Positions 9,167 through 19,422 of a stretch of 64,000 bases of DNA are shown here, one piece after another. This stretch comes from Acidovorax sp. DW039 (lineage in GTDB: Bacteria > Pseudomonadota > Gammaproteobacteria > Burkholderiales > Burkholderiaceae_C): NCBI RefSeq assembly GCF_037101375.1, contig NZ_AP029020.1, forward strand, positions 186,001 through 250,000, given 5' to 3'. The position numbers and the translations under genes are program-made. Below the pieces are notes generated by a model. The model searched no databases and was not told where the DNA came from. It saw only the letters and a program-made list of their open reading frames with translations. How positions within the stretch are numbered: the stretch's first letter is position 1; the number at the start of each line of letters is the position of its first letter.

Positions 9167-10063
9167 TCAGCCCACGGCCTGGGTCACCAGGGCGAAGATC
9201 CTTGGTGCACCCAATGGATGCTGCAGGGCGCTGCCGCGCACCATGGTGGTGGGTGCGTCTACGCGCAGTAGTCCAATGTTTTCCAGCCACTCGGTCAACC
9301 CGGAGTCAAAGTCAATATCGATCCGAGTGAAGTGACCTGCGTTCATCCCTGCCAGGTGGGAAATGAGTGCTTTGGCGCCTTCTGCATCAGGAGCAATTAC
9401 GGGTCCAATGATGTGTCCGCGCCCAAAGCGTCGAAGCATGGCAAAGCCTTGCTGCGTACCGTCATGGTCCAGTACCACACAGGCATCGGCCTGAGTCAGA
9501 AGATCCTCTATCAATGCATGGCGTGGCATGCCCCGCGCATTCATGTCTAGCGCCTGTAATGCGGCAGTTTCGTTCTGGCCTGCTGGGCGCAAGCGCCAGC
9601 CTGATGGCAATGCAATGAGTGGTGTAGGTTGTGCTATTCCCTGATGTTGGCGCACTTCGCCTGTACGTACAAAGCCCAGCCGCTCATATAAACCACGCCC
9701 CTCGGCTGTGGCATGCAGCAGTACTGTGCAGTTGTCCATGTCATCAAGCAGAGCCTTCATCAGCCTGTGGCCAATGCGGCGCCCCTGGCAAGCGGGTGTC
9801 ACTATCACCAAACCAATAGTTGCGTGCGCTGGCCCCCAGCGCCAACGCAGCGCGGTGGCCAGGATCTGTCCATCGCGCTCCGCAACCAGACCTTCTGAAT
9901 GGACAAACACTTGCTCCCAGTCAGTGGCGCGGTGCGGCCAGCGCAGCTCCGCCGACAAGGCATGGGCGCTTTGCAAATCGGCTTCTGTCATCTGTCGCAG
10001 TAGTACTCCGTCTTCGGCTGTGACTGCGTTTTCCAGTGCCGAGAAAGGGGGCTTTGAGTGCAT
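9167..10063 (-). CDS. GNAT family N-acetyltransferase, two-domain type
   Basis: 298 residues from the ATG at 10063, chosen because an AGAGG ribosome site precedes it; the frame extends to 10171 without support. The first domain has the acetyl-CoA pyrophosphate loop VTPACQGRRIGHRLM. The second half resembles the C-terminal GNAT-like domain (YitH/Acetyltransf_18 type) that often follows. It could acylate or bind the amine substrate of the surrounding catabolic cluster, but this is inference from position only. Confidence 0.78.
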   Translation of the reverse strand: MHSKPPFSALENAVTAEDGVLLRQMTEADLQSAHALSAELRWPHRATDWEQVFVHSEGLVAERDGQILATALRWRWGPAHATIGLVIVTPACQGRRIGHRLMKALLDDMDNCTVLLHATAEGRGLYERLGFVRTGEVRQHQGIAQPTPLIALPSGWRLRPAGQNETAALQALDMNARGMPRHALIEDLLTQADACVVLDHDGTQQGFAMLRRFGRGHIIGPVIAPDAEGAKALISHLAGMNAGHFTRIDIDFDSGLTEWLENIGLLRVDAPTTMVRGSALQHPLGAPRIFALVTQAVG

Positions 10064-10362
10064 GTGCGGCAACCTCTTGTCATTGAAATTGCTGTCTATC
10101 TTGGCCGACAACGTGCTGACACACCAGTGCGAATAAGGGTTTGCTAGCAACTTGCAAGCTTTGTCTGTCATGCCTGAGGGTTTTGCAATTCGCTGCGGAA
10201 GTCGGGGCTCTTACGGCGACAAATGCTGGGGCTTACTACCTAGCATCAGTGACTGATTCGACCGCAGCTGGGGATGCGTTGCTGCAGCTCCTTTTGCCCC
10301 TGGCCTTGCGGTTGCCTTCCCCGCTATTTCGCTTTCTTTGTCTCCTCATTTTGGGTGCCTGT
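10064..10362. other. Divergent intergenic region between the GNAT and aldehyde dehydrogenase genes
   Basis: About 300 bp that must hold the promoters of the minus-strand (GNAT, hydroxyacid dehydrogenase) and plus-strand (catabolic/ABC) transcription units. I found no clear operator or -35/-10 pair by eye. Confidence 0.5.
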
Positions 10363-11844
10363 ATGTCGTTATTTGATCCCCGCTCCATCGCTGTCAGTAG
10401 CGGCCACTTCATTGGTGGCCGCTTGGTGCGAGACACCCCACGCCTTGGTGTGCTGCGCCCCTCTGACGGACAAACGCATGCCGACTTGCCACTGGCTGAT
10501 GCCAGCACTGTGGATGCTGCGGTACAAAACGCTTGGCAGGCTTGGCGCAGCAGCGACTGGGCTCGCCGCGCGCCGCGTGACCGTGCCCGCGTGTTGCGCC
10601 GCTGGGCTGATCTGATTGACGCCGATGTGGCACTTTTGGCACCGTTGGAGGCCGTGTGCTCTACCCGTCCGGTGCGTGACGCCACGGCTTGGGATGTGCC
10701 ATTTACGGCGGAGGGGCTGCGCTTTTTTGCCGAGTACGCCGACAAGCTGGGCGGCGACGTGGCTGCCACGCGGCACGACCACCTGGGGATGGTGGTTGCC
10801 GAGCCCTATGGGGTGGTGGGTGCCATCACGCCCTGGAATTTTCCGCTGGTGATGATGTCCTGGAAGGTGGGAGCCGCATTGGCCGCAGGCAATGCGGTGG
10901 TGCTCAAGCCTTCAGAGATGACACCATTTTCTGCTGTGCGCCTGGCTGAATTGGCGGTGCAAGCCGGTGTGCCTGCGGGCTTGTTCAATGTGGTGCAGGG
11001 CGATGGGCGCACCACGGGCGATGCGCTCACGCGCCACCCGCTCATTGCCAAGATGACATTCACCGGTTCTACGCGCACGGGTGCAGCCATCATGGCCAGC
11101 TGCGCGCTGCAAGGCCCCAAGCCTGTGACGCTGGAGCTGGGTGGCAAGAGCCCGCAACTGGTGTTTGACGATGCCCCTGACCTGGACCGCCTGGCGGGGA
11201 TCATTGCCGGGGCTATCACTGGCAACGCCGGGCAGGTGTGTGTCGCGGGCTCGCGCCTGATCGTACAGCGTGGCATTGCAGAGGCCTTGGTGGATCGCAT
11301 TGCTGCCAGGTTTGCGGCTTTGCGCCCCGGCGCCACCTGGGATGCCGATGCCACGTTGCCCCCCATCATCTCTGCGCCCCAGGCGGCGCGCATCTTGGAC
11401 ATTGTGGAGCGCGCATGCGATGCAGGCGCGCAAGTGCGCTGCGGTGGTGGCCTGTTTGATGGTGGGCCGGGCGGTGCGTACTTCCAGCCCACATTGATAG
11501 AGGGCGTGACGGCCTCCAACCCTGCGGTGCAGGAGGAAATCTTTGGCCCGGTGCTCACGGTGCAGACCTTTGACACCGAAGAAGAGGGCCTGGCCCTGGC
11601 CGCGCACGAGCACTATGGCCTGGCCGCCGGGGTGCACACCGCAGACATCGGCAGGGCCCTTCGTGCCATGCGGGGCATCTCTGCGGGCACGGTGTGGATC
11701 AACCGCTACGGGCGCAGCGCCGACTTCGTCATCCCTACCGGCGGCTACCACCAGTCGGGCATTGGCAAGGACCTGGGGCGCCAGGCGGTCGAGGCCAATT
11801 TGCGCTTCAAAAGCGTGCTCATCGACTTTGCTGCAGCGCACTAA
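10363..11844 (+). CDS. NAD(P)-dependent aldehyde dehydrogenase (PuuC-like)
   Basis: 493 residues from the ATG at 10363; the open frame continues 74 codons upstream without family similarity. The catalytic glutamate lies in VTLELGGKSPQ and the nucleophilic cysteine in GNAGQVCVAGSRL. The fold is that of gamma-glutamyl-gamma-aminobutyraldehyde dehydrogenase-like ALDHs. With the PuuB-like oxidase at 12771 and the GabD-like enzyme at 20586, it suggests oxidation of an aminoaldehyde. It heads the plus-strand half of the cluster. Confidence 0.88.
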   Translation: MSLFDPRSIAVSSGHFIGGRLVRDTPRLGVLRPSDGQTHADLPLADASTVDAAVQNAWQAWRSSDWARRAPRDRARVLRRWADLIDADVALLAPLEAVCSTRPVRDATAWDVPFTAEGLRFFAEYADKLGGDVAATRHDHLGMVVAEPYGVVGAITPWNFPLVMMSWKVGAALAAGNAVVLKPSEMTPFSAVRLAELAVQAGVPAGLFNVVQGDGRTTGDALTRHPLIAKMTFTGSTRTGAAIMASCALQGPKPVTLELGGKSPQLVFDDAPDLDRLAGIIAGAITGNAGQVCVAGSRLIVQRGIAEALVDRIAARFAALRPGATWDADATLPPIISAPQAARILDIVERACDAGAQVRCGGGLFDGGPGGAYFQPTLIEGVTASNPAVQEEIFGPVLTVQTFDTEEEGLALAAHEHYGLAAGVHTADIGRALRAMRGISAGTVWINRYGRSADFVIPTGGYHQSGIGKDLGRQAVEANLRFKSVLIDFAAAH

Positions 11845-12054
11845 TGGTGCGGGTCTGCACGCATGCAGTGCACACCGCACGGCATGCCGTAGCCCCCCAC
11901 TCAAAGCGCAACTTTCTGGCGTGGACAGGGCCCATTTCCCAACATGTTCTGCGCCCTTGCATGCTCCAATGAATTTGTAATAACTCTGTCGCAAACGGTA
12001 ATTAAGGGATGCGACCCGCTGCGGTCGGTGACCGTTCAAACTGGAATCGAGACC

Positions 12055-12720
12055 ATGACTTTTCGCCCCAAGTACGTGACTTTTGACTGCTACGGAACGC
12101 TCACCCGCTTTCGCATGGGTGAGATGACACGTGAGCTGTTTGCCGACCGCATTCCTGCGCAGCACATGGAGCAGTTCATTGCCGACTTCACGGCCTATCG
12201 CTTCGATGAAGTGCTAGGCGACTGGCAACCCTATGAGGTGGTGCTGAAGAACGCCGTGCGCCGCCTGTGCAAGAAGTGGAGGATCCAGTACTTCGATGCA
12301 GACGGCCAAAAGTACTACGACGCCGTGCCCACCTGGGACCCTCACGCGGACGTGCCTGCAGGCCTGGCCAAGGTGGCCAAGGAGATCCCGCTGGTGATCC
12401 TGTCTAACGCCGCTGACGACCAGATCCAGAAGAACGTGGCCATGCTGGGTGCCCCATTCCATCGGGTTTACACCGCACAGCAAGCCCAGGCCTACAAGCC
12501 GCGCCTCAAGGCCTTTGAGTACATGCTCGACTCGCTGGGTTGCAACCCGGAAGATGTGCTGCACGTGTCCTCCAGCCTGCGCTACGACCTTATGTCGGCC
12601 GACGACATCGGCATCAAGAACAAGGTGTTTGTGAACCGTGGCCACGGCCCTGGTAACCCGGCCTACGGATACACCGAGATCCAGGACATTGGCGGCCTGC
12701 CCGGTGTGGTGGGCCTCTGA
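12055..12720 (+). CDS. Haloacid dehalogenase type II (HAD superfamily)
   Basis: 221 residues from the ATG at 12055. The nucleophile aspartate lies in VTFDCYGTLTRF, motif II in VILSNAADD, and the motif III lysine in AYKPRLKAFEYML, matching L-2-haloacid dehalogenase-like proteins. In catabolic clusters of this kind the real substrate is often a phosphate ester or is unknown, so dehalogenation is not implied. It is 50 bp upstream of the FAD oxidase, probably in the same operon. Confidence 0.83.
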   Translation: MTFRPKYVTFDCYGTLTRFRMGEMTRELFADRIPAQHMEQFIADFTAYRFDEVLGDWQPYEVVLKNAVRRLCKKWRIQYFDADGQKYYDAVPTWDPHADVPAGLAKVAKEIPLVILSNAADDQIQKNVAMLGAPFHRVYTAQQAQAYKPRLKAFEYMLDSLGCNPEDVLHVSSSLRYDLMSADDIGIKNKVFVNRGHGPGNPAYGYTEIQDIGGLPGVVGL

Positions 12721-12770
12721 CGCCCGCGATGGCCCAGCCCCCTTCTTTGTATCGCTGACCTGCCCACACC

Positions 12771-14072
12771 ATGAAGCTCGACTCGTACTGGAATGATGCC
12801 ATGCCCCTGTGGCCAGCAGGTGCTGCGGGAGGCCCACGCAGCCTGCCTGGCAAGGTCGATGTGGCCATTGTGGGCGGTGGCTTTACCGGCCTGTCTGCCG
12901 CACTGGCCCTGGCTCGCAAGGGCGCCCGTGTGGTGGTGCTGGAGGCTGGCCCCACCATAGCGCCCGAGGCATCGGGCCGCAATGGCGGGCATGTCAACAA
13001 TGGCTTGGCGGTGGACTACGCCGATGTCGCTGCCAAAGTGGGGGTGGAGAAGGCTCGCGACTGGTACCACGCTTACGACGATGCAGTGAACACGGTGGCG
13101 CGTCTGGTGCAGCAGGAGTCCATCGATTGCGACTTTCTGCGCCACGGCAAACTCAAGCTGGCCACGCGCCCCCACCAGATGGACGCGCTGCAGCGCAGTG
13201 CTGAGCGCTTGGTGGCAGATGGTGTGGACACTGATGTAGAGATACTGAGCGCTGAGCGTGTGCGCGCCGAGGTGCAAAGCGAGCGTTTTCATGGCGGCTT
13301 GCTGTACAAGCGCAGCGCGCAGATGCACATGGGCCGTTTTGCCCACGGGCTGGCCCATGCCGCCGAGCGCCAAGGTGCCACCATTTGTACCAACACCTGT
13401 GTCAACCGGCTGGAGCGCGTGCAAGGGCAGGTGCACCGCCTGCATACGGCGCAAGGTACCGTCACGGCCCAGCAGGTGCTGCTGGCCACGGGTGCGTCGC
13501 GCCATGGCAGCTACGGCAGCTTTGGTTGGCTGCGCCGGCGCATCGTGCCCATTGGCAGTTTCATCGTGGTCACAGAGCCTTTGGGGGCGGAGCGTGCCCA
13601 GGCCTTGCTGCGCGAGCGCCGCACCTACACCACCATTGCCAACATCCACCATTACTTCCGCCTCACAGCAGACCACCGGCTGGTGTTTGGCGGGCGTGCA
13701 CGCTTTGCCATCTCCAGCCCGCAGTCAGACGCCGCCAGCGGCGAGATCCTGCGTGCAGGTCTGGCCGAGACCTTCCCGCAACTGGGCCCCGTGCGGCTCG
13801 ATTATTGCTGGGGTGGTCTCGTGGACATGACCCAGGACCGCCTGCCGCAAGCGGGCGAGCGCGATGGCCTGTTTTATTCCATGGGCTACAGCGGCCACGG
13901 CACGCAGATGTCGGTGCACATGGGCGAGCGCATGGCCGAAGTGATGGCAGGCAATGCGGCGGCGAACCCCTGGCAGGGGCGCCACTGGCCCGCCATTCCG
14001 GGCCACTTCGGCCCCCCTTGGTTTCTGCCTGCCGTGGGCCTGTACTTCAGGCTCAAAGACCGTCTGGCGTGA
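12771..14072 (+). CDS. FAD-dependent amine oxidoreductase, gamma-glutamylputrescine oxidase-like
   Basis: 433 residues. The FAD motif AIVGGGFTGLSAALALARKG begins near residue 28, followed by the conserved SGRNGGHVNNG. The C-terminal GYSGHGTQMSVHMGE contacts FAD in the DAO fold. Closest in style to PuuB, which oxidises the amine of a gamma-glutamylated polyamine to an aldehyde; the aldehyde dehydrogenase at 10363 would act next. No glutamylating ligase (PuuA) is in the window, so the substrate may be a different amine. Confidence 0.86.
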   Translation: MKLDSYWNDAMPLWPAGAAGGPRSLPGKVDVAIVGGGFTGLSAALALARKGARVVVLEAGPTIAPEASGRNGGHVNNGLAVDYADVAAKVGVEKARDWYHAYDDAVNTVARLVQQESIDCDFLRHGKLKLATRPHQMDALQRSAERLVADGVDTDVEILSAERVRAEVQSERFHGGLLYKRSAQMHMGRFAHGLAHAAERQGATICTNTCVNRLERVQGQVHRLHTAQGTVTAQQVLLATGASRHGSYGSFGWLRRRIVPIGSFIVVTEPLGAERAQALLRERRTYTTIANIHHYFRLTADHRLVFGGRARFAISSPQSDAASGEILRAGLAETFPQLGPVRLDYCWGGLVDMTQDRLPQAGERDGLFYSMGYSGHGTQMSVHMGERMAEVMAGNAAANPWQGRHWPAIPGHFGPPWFLPAVGLYFRLKDRLA

Positions 14073-14163
14073 TGCCGCATTCGCTGACAGCCGTATTTGC
14101 CCCGCGTGATTTTTCAATAACCACAACCCTGACCCCCACCCCTTTTCAACCAGGAGAGCGACC

Positions 14164-15783
14164 ATGAGCGATAGCCACAAACAGTTCGAGAACCTTGTCG
14201 GTCCCAGCGAGAGCATGCGAGTGATGGAATCGCTCAAACGCGGTGCGTCTCGCCGCGATGTGCTCGCCATGCTCATGGCCTGCGGTATGCAGGCGGGCGC
14301 GGCGGGTGGCCTGGCAAGTTTGGCCACCTCGGCCCATGCGCAGACGCCCAAGCGCGGCGGGCGCATTCGCGTGGCCGGGGCCACGGCAGCCGCCACCGAC
14401 ACGCTGGACCCTGCCAAGCAGTCCAACCAGACCGATTACTCGCGCGGCAGCATGATCTACAACGGTTTGACTTCGCTGGATGGATCGCTCACTCCCCAGC
14501 CAGCGTTGGCTGAATCGTTCACCACGCAAGATGCCAAGACCTGGGTGTTCACCCTGCGCAAGGGTGTGGTCTTCCACGATGGCAAGGCCCTGTCACCAGC
14601 CGATGTGGTGTTCTCCATCCTTCGGCACAAGGACCCCGCCACGGCATCCAAGGCCAAGGTGCTGGCCGACCAGATCGAGACAGTGCGCGCTAGCGGCCCC
14701 AATGAGGTCACCATGGTGCTGTCCGCCCCCAATGCAGACTTGCCTGTGATCCTGGGAACATTCCACTTTTGCATCGTCAAGGACGGCACCACCGACTTCA
14801 ATGCAGGCATCGGTACCGGCCCCTACAAGCTCAAGGAATTCAAGCCTGGTGTGCGTTCGTTGGTGGTGCGCAATGAAGCCTACTGGAAGCCCGGCAAACC
14901 TTACCTGGACGAGATTGAGTTCGTTGGCATTGGGGATGAGACGGCCCGTGTGAATGCGCTGCTGTCGGGTGGTATGGACTTGGTCGCCTCGGTGAACCCC
15001 CGTTCCGTGGCTCGTGTCAAGGGCACGCCGGGCTACGCCATCTTTACGACGCAGTCGGGCCAGTACTCTGACCTGATCATGCGCAAAGACATGGGGCCTG
15101 GAATGAGCCCTGACTTTGCGATGGCCATGAAATACCTGTTCGATCGAGAACAGATGAAAAAGACCATTGCCCTGGACTACGCCGTGCTGGGCAACGATCA
15201 GCCTATCGACCCAACCAACCGCTTCCACTTCAAGGACCTGCCACAACGCGGCTTTGACCTGGACAAGGCCAAGTTCCATCTGCAGAAGTCTGGTGTCACG
15301 GGCAAGATTCCCATGGTTGTCTCGCCAGCGGCGATGTACTCGGTGGAGATCGCGCTGCTGCTGCAGCAAGCCGGCCAGCGCATCGGACTCGACATCGACG
15401 TCAAGCGCATGCCTGCCGACGGCTACTGGTCCAACCACTGGCTCAACAGCCCCGTGGGCTTTGGCAACGTCAACCCGCGCCCCAGCGCCGACACCATCCT
15501 CACGCAGTTCTTTAAGTCCGATGCGGCCTGGAACGAATCGCGCTGGAAGAGTGCGCAGTTCGACCAGTTGCTGCTGGCCTCACGCGCCGAGACCGATTTG
15601 CCCAAGCGCAAGCAGATGTATGCCGACATGCAGACCATGATCCACAACGAGGCGGGCATTGGTATTCCGCTGTTCCTAGCCAGCATCGACGGCCATTCGA
15701 CCAAGCTCAAGGGCTTGTCTCCCATTCCGCTGGGCGGCCTGATGGGCTACTCGTTCGCCGAGCACGTCTGGCTGGACGCCTGA
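14164..15783 (+). CDS. ABC transporter substrate-binding protein, peptide/opine family 5, Tat-exported
   Basis: 539 residues. A long N-terminus carries a twin-arginine motif (SRRDVLAML) and a hydrophobic stretch ending SAHAQTP, so the mature protein is periplasmic. The body has the SBP_bac_5 pattern (VFTLRKGVVFHDGKALSPADVV). It is followed by two permeases and a fused ATPase, giving a complete Dpp/Opp-type importer. A GGAGAG ribosome site precedes the start. The importer probably brings in the amino-compound degraded by the neighbouring enzymes; the ligand is not predictable by eye. Confidence 0.9.
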   Translation: MSDSHKQFENLVGPSESMRVMESLKRGASRRDVLAMLMACGMQAGAAGGLASLATSAHAQTPKRGGRIRVAGATAAATDTLDPAKQSNQTDYSRGSMIYNGLTSLDGSLTPQPALAESFTTQDAKTWVFTLRKGVVFHDGKALSPADVVFSILRHKDPATASKAKVLADQIETVRASGPNEVTMVLSAPNADLPVILGTFHFCIVKDGTTDFNAGIGTGPYKLKEFKPGVRSLVVRNEAYWKPGKPYLDEIEFVGIGDETARVNALLSGGMDLVASVNPRSVARVKGTPGYAIFTTQSGQYSDLIMRKDMGPGMSPDFAMAMKYLFDREQMKKTIALDYAVLGNDQPIDPTNRFHFKDLPQRGFDLDKAKFHLQKSGVTGKIPMVVSPAAMYSVEIALLLQQAGQRIGLDIDVKRMPADGYWSNHWLNSPVGFGNVNPRPSADTILTQFFKSDAAWNESRWKSAQFDQLLLASRAETDLPKRKQMYADMQTMIHNEAGIGIPLFLASIDGHSTKLKGLSPIPLGGLMGYSFAEHVWLDA

Positions 15784-15820
15784 CACACGGGTCCCGGCAC
15801 ACTGCCATGGAAGGCTTTGC

Positions 15821-16777
15821 ATGAACCGCGTGATTCTCTCGCTGCTGGCCAAGCGCCTGTTCTTTGCGCTGCTGTCGTTGCTGTCGGTTTCGGTGATTGT
15901 TTTTTCGATCACCGCCGTGCTGCCCGGCGACGCTGCTCAAGAGCAGCTGGGTCAGGAGGCGACCCCTGAGGCTTTGGCGGCCTTGCGTGCCCAGATGGGG
16001 CTGAATGTGCCCGCCCCCGAACGCTATTTGAAGTGGCTGTGGGGCGTAGTGCGTGGTGATTTGGGGCAGTCCGTGACGACGCAGATGCCAGTGGCCGAAC
16101 TGGTGGGCAGCCGCCTTCCCAACTCGTTGCTGCTGGCGGCGGTAACGGCGCTGTTCTCAGTGCCTATTGCCCTGGTGTTGGGTATTACCTCTGCGGTGTG
16201 GCGCGGCTCGTGGCTGGATCGCGTTGCCTCAGGCCTATCGGTGGCCGTGGTGTCGGTGCCAGAGTTTCTGGTGGCCACGCTGGCAGTGCTGGTGTTTGCC
16301 GTGCAGTTGCGCTGGCTGCCTGCACTCTCGTACGCCAGCAATATTGAATCGCTGGGCCAGATGCTGCGTGCCTTTGCCATGCCGGTGCTTACCCTGTGCT
16401 GCGTGATTGTGGCGCAGATGATGCGTATGACCCGCGCCGCAGTGATCGACCAGCTGGAGGCTCCTTACATCGAGATGGTGCGCCTCAAGGGGGCATCGCC
16501 CATGCGCATGGTGTTGGCCCACGCACTGCCCAACGCCGTGGGGCCGATTGCCAACGCCGTAGCGCTTTCGCTGTCGTATCTGTTGGGAGGGGTGATCGTG
16601 ATCGAGACCATCTTCAACTACCCCGGCATCGCCAAGCTGATGGTCGATGGCGTGACCCAACGCGACATGCCACTGGTGCAAACCTGCGCCATGATTTTCT
16701 GCACGGGTTACCTGTTGCTCGTAACACTGGCCGATGTGTGCGGCATTGTGGCCAACCCCCGTTTGCGCCACCGCTGA
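15821..16777 (+). CDS. ABC transporter permease, DppB type
   Basis: 318 residues with six predicted membrane segments and the N-terminal DppB features (VIVFSITAVLPGD, GDLGQSVTTQMPV). The EAA loop facing the ATPase is near MVRLKGASPMRMVLAHALPN. It follows the binding protein by 37 bp and forms the inner-membrane channel with the second permease at 16858. Confidence 0.92.
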   Translation: MNRVILSLLAKRLFFALLSLLSVSVIVFSITAVLPGDAAQEQLGQEATPEALAALRAQMGLNVPAPERYLKWLWGVVRGDLGQSVTTQMPVAELVGSRLPNSLLLAAVTALFSVPIALVLGITSAVWRGSWLDRVASGLSVAVVSVPEFLVATLAVLVFAVQLRWLPALSYASNIESLGQMLRAFAMPVLTLCCVIVAQMMRMTRAAVIDQLEAPYIEMVRLKGASPMRMVLAHALPNAVGPIANAVALSLSYLLGGVIVIETIFNYPGIAKLMVDGVTQRDMPLVQTCAMIFCTGYLLLVTLADVCGIVANPRLRHR

Positions 16778-16857
16778 TGAGGGCAGGAGCGAACCATGCA
16801 CATACCAAAACATCGGCACATGCTGCTGAACACCGCCGAAACCACGGGGATCTTTTG

Positions 16858-17733
16858 ATGGACACACTTCCTTCTTTGGCCGCCCCGGCGGTCCCTGCTT
16901 CCCGTCGCAACGGGGTGGGGCGTTGGCTGGCAGGCTTTGGTTTTTCCGGATTGGTCGGGCTGGTCATTCTGGTGTTCTGGCTCGCCACGGCGCTGGCGGG
17001 GCCCGCGCTGCTGCCCAGGTCGCTGGTGGACTTGCAGGCGTCTGTGGTCTATGCCCCCATCGATGCGACCCATTGGCTTGGCACCGACTACCTTGGGCGC
17101 GACATGCTGGTGCGCGTAGTGCAGGGCGCCCGCTACACCGTGGGGCTGGCACTGGTCGCCACCCTGCTGGCCAGTGGCACAGGCACGGTGCTGGCGTTGC
17201 TGGCCGCATCCAGTGGTCCGGTGCTGGATACAGTGCTCAGCCGCTTGCTCGATACGCTGACCTCCATTCCCAGCAAGATGTTTGCGCTGGTGCTGGTGGC
17301 AGGCTTTGGGTCTTCAGTGGGCATGCTGGTGTTTACGGCCGCGCTCATCTACGTGCCTGGGGCCTTTCGCATCGCCCGCTCGCTGGCCGTCAACATCAAT
17401 GCGCTGGACTACGTGACGGTGGCACGCACACGCGGTGAAGGCAAGCTCTACATCATGCTGCGCGAGATACTGCCCAACATCATCGGTCCCATGCTGGCTG
17501 ACCTAGGGCTGCGCTTTGTGTACGTGGTGCTGCTGCTGGCCAGCCTGAGCTTTCTGGGCCTGGGCATTCAACCCCCCGAGGCCGACTGGGGCTCGCTGGT
17601 GCGCGAGAACATCGGGGCGCTGTCAGAGGGTAGCTCTTCGGTGATTGCCCCCGCGTTGGCCATTGCCAGTCTGACGATTGCTGTCAACCTCGTGATTGAC
17701 AACCTGCCGGGCCGTGCGGCCCGCGAACGTTAA
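16858..17733 (+). CDS. ABC transporter permease, DppC type
   Basis: 291 residues from the ATG at 16858; the open frame runs further upstream into the first permease but without similarity. It has an N-terminal membrane anchor, then the DppC signature HWLGTDYLGRDMLVRVVQGA and the EAA loop TRGEGKLYIMLREILPN. It pairs with the DppB-type permease and lies 10 bp before the ATPase gene. Confidence 0.92.
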   Translation: MDTLPSLAAPAVPASRRNGVGRWLAGFGFSGLVGLVILVFWLATALAGPALLPRSLVDLQASVVYAPIDATHWLGTDYLGRDMLVRVVQGARYTVGLALVATLLASGTGTVLALLAASSGPVLDTVLSRLLDTLTSIPSKMFALVLVAGFGSSVGMLVFTAALIYVPGAFRIARSLAVNINALDYVTVARTRGEGKLYIMLREILPNIIGPMLADLGLRFVYVVLLLASLSFLGLGIQPPEADWGSLVRENIGALSEGSSSVIAPALAIASLTIAVNLVIDNLPGRAARER

Positions 17734-17743
17734 GGAGCCCGGC

Positions 17744-19390
17744 ATGGGTGCACCCGTCATCGTAGAAGGCCTGCACATCACGGCAGGCGACCAGACCTTG
17801 GTCGATCATTTGAGCTTTGCCATTCAGCCCGGCGAGGTACTGGCGCTGATTGGCGAGTCGGGCTCGGGCAAGACCACCACGGCCCTTGCCTTGATGGGCT
17901 ATGCCCGGCGTGGCTGCGCCATCTCAGCGGGCAGCGTGCGCATTGGCGATACCGACGTGCTCCAGCTCTCGCCCGCAGGGCAGCGGGCCTTGCGGGGGCG
18001 CACGGTGTCGTACATCGCGCAGAGTGCTGCGGCATCGTTTAACCCATCGCGCACCCTCATGGACCAGGTGGTGGAGCCCGCTGTCATCCACGGCACTCTC
18101 ACGCGGCAAGAGGCTGAGCTTAAGGCCGTGGAGCTGTTCCGCGAACTGGCTTTGCCCAACCCCGACACCATCGGCCAGCGCTACCCACACCAGGTGTCGG
18201 GCGGGCAATTGCAGCGGTTGATGGCGGCCATGGCCCTCATCACCGACCCCGATGTGGTGATCCTGGATGAGCCCACCACCGCGCTGGACGTGACCACGCA
18301 GATCGAGGTGCTGCGTGCCTTCCGGCGCGTGGTGCGCGAGCGGCAGGCCACGGCGGTGTATGTGAGTCACGACCTGGCCGTGGTCGCGCAGATGGCCGAC
18401 CATATTTTGGTGCTGCGCGGCGGCAAGGCGCAGGAGGTCAACACCACCGCCCGCATCCTGGCCGAGCCGGCGCACGACTACACCAAGAGCCTGCTGGCCG
18501 CGGCTCGCCCCGCGCCGCGTGCCACAGAGCATTGCAAAGGGCAGGGTGAGCTGCTGCTGGATGTGCGCGAGCTGTCTGCGGGCTACGGTGCGGTGGATGC
18601 CAAGGGCCAGCCCGCCACACTCATCCTCGAAGACATCAACTTCAAGCTCTATCGCGGCCAGGCCATCGGGGTGATTGGTGAATCGGGTTCGGGCAAGACC
18701 ACGTTGGCGCGGGCGATTGCAGGGCTGATCGCGCCGTGCAAGGGCGCCATGCTGTTCAACAACCGCGAGCTCAAACCTGACCTGGGGCAGCGCAGCAAGG
18801 AAGAGCTGCGGCAGATCCAGATCGTGTTCCAGATGGCCGACACGGCGCTGAACCCCTCACAGACCATCGAGCGCATCCTGGCGCGCCCACTGCAGTTCTA
18901 CAAAGGCCTGCAGGGGCCCGCTTTGCAGCGCCGTATCCATGAGCTGCTGGACCTGGTGCGCTTGCCGCACAGCGTGGCCCAGCGCCTGCCGGGCGGGCTC
19001 TCGGGTGGGCAAAAGCAGCGGGTGAACCTGGCGCGTGCCCTGGCGGCCGAGCCCGATCTGATCTTGTGCGACGAAGTCACATCGGCCCTGGACACGGTGG
19101 TAGGCGCTGCCGTGCTGGATTTGATGGCCGATCTGCGCCGCGAGCTGGGCGTGTCCTACCTCTTCATCAGCCACGACCTGCACACGGTGCGTGCGGTGTG
19201 CGACGAGATCATCGTCATGCAGCATGGCCGCAAGCTCGACCAAGTGGCCCGCGCCGACTTTGACAAGGGCCCTCACCACCCGTACTACGAGCTGCTGGCG
19301 GCCTCGGTGCCCGAGCTGCGCCAGGGCTGGCTGGAAGAGCGTGACCCGCAGCGCCGGGCTGCCGCGCCTGTGCTGGCAATGGCTGCCTGA
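17744..19390 (+). CDS. ABC transporter ATP-binding protein, DppD-DppF fusion
   Basis: 548 residues from the ATG at 17744, preceded by AAGGAG. Two complete nucleotide-binding domains lie in one chain. Each has its own Walker A (GESGSGKTT twice), signature (VSGGQLQRL and LSGGQKQRV) and Walker B ([12 protein letters not shown] and [12 protein letters not shown]). Most Dpp systems use two separate ATPases; the fused form is known in some proteobacteria. It energises the importer encoded by the three preceding genes. Confidence 0.93.
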   Translation: MGAPVIVEGLHITAGDQTLVDHLSFAIQPGEVLALIGESGSGKTTTALALMGYARRGCAISAGSVRIGDTDVLQLSPAGQRALRGRTVSYIAQSAAASFNPSRTLMDQVVEPAVIHGTLTRQEAELKAVELFRELALPNPDTIGQRYPHQVSGGQLQRLMAAMALITDPDVVILDEPTTALDVTTQIEVLRAFRRVVRERQATAVYVSHDLAVVAQMADHILVLRGGKAQEVNTTARILAEPAHDYTKSLLAAARPAPRATEHCKGQGELLLDVRELSAGYGAVDAKGQPATLILEDINFKLYRGQAIGVIGESGSGKTTLARAIAGLIAPCKGAMLFNNRELKPDLGQRSKEELRQIQIVFQMADTALNPSQTIERILARPLQFYKGLQGPALQRRIHELLDLVRLPHSVAQRLPGGLSGGQKQRVNLARALAAEPDLILCDEVTSALDTVVGAAVLDLMADLRRELGVSYLFISHDLHTVRAVCDEIIVMQHGRKLDQVARADFDKGPHHPYYELLAASVPELRQGWLEERDPQRRAAAPVLAMAA

Positions 19391-19422
19391 TCCGTTCACA
19401 GGTCTTCAAAGAGGAACACTCC

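Noticed and set aside
10912..12165. Long minus-strand frame across the aldehyde dehydrogenase
   Set aside because: No protein motif; the plus strand has full ALDH and HAD motifs.
14593..15438. Minus-strand frame inside the ABC binding-protein gene
   Set aside because: Shadow of a GC-rich gene; no family pattern and no ribosome site.
16396..16857. Upstream extension of the DppC-type permease frame
   Set aside because: It overlaps the first permease out of frame, shows no membrane pattern, and the ATG at 16858 starts the family-like sequence.
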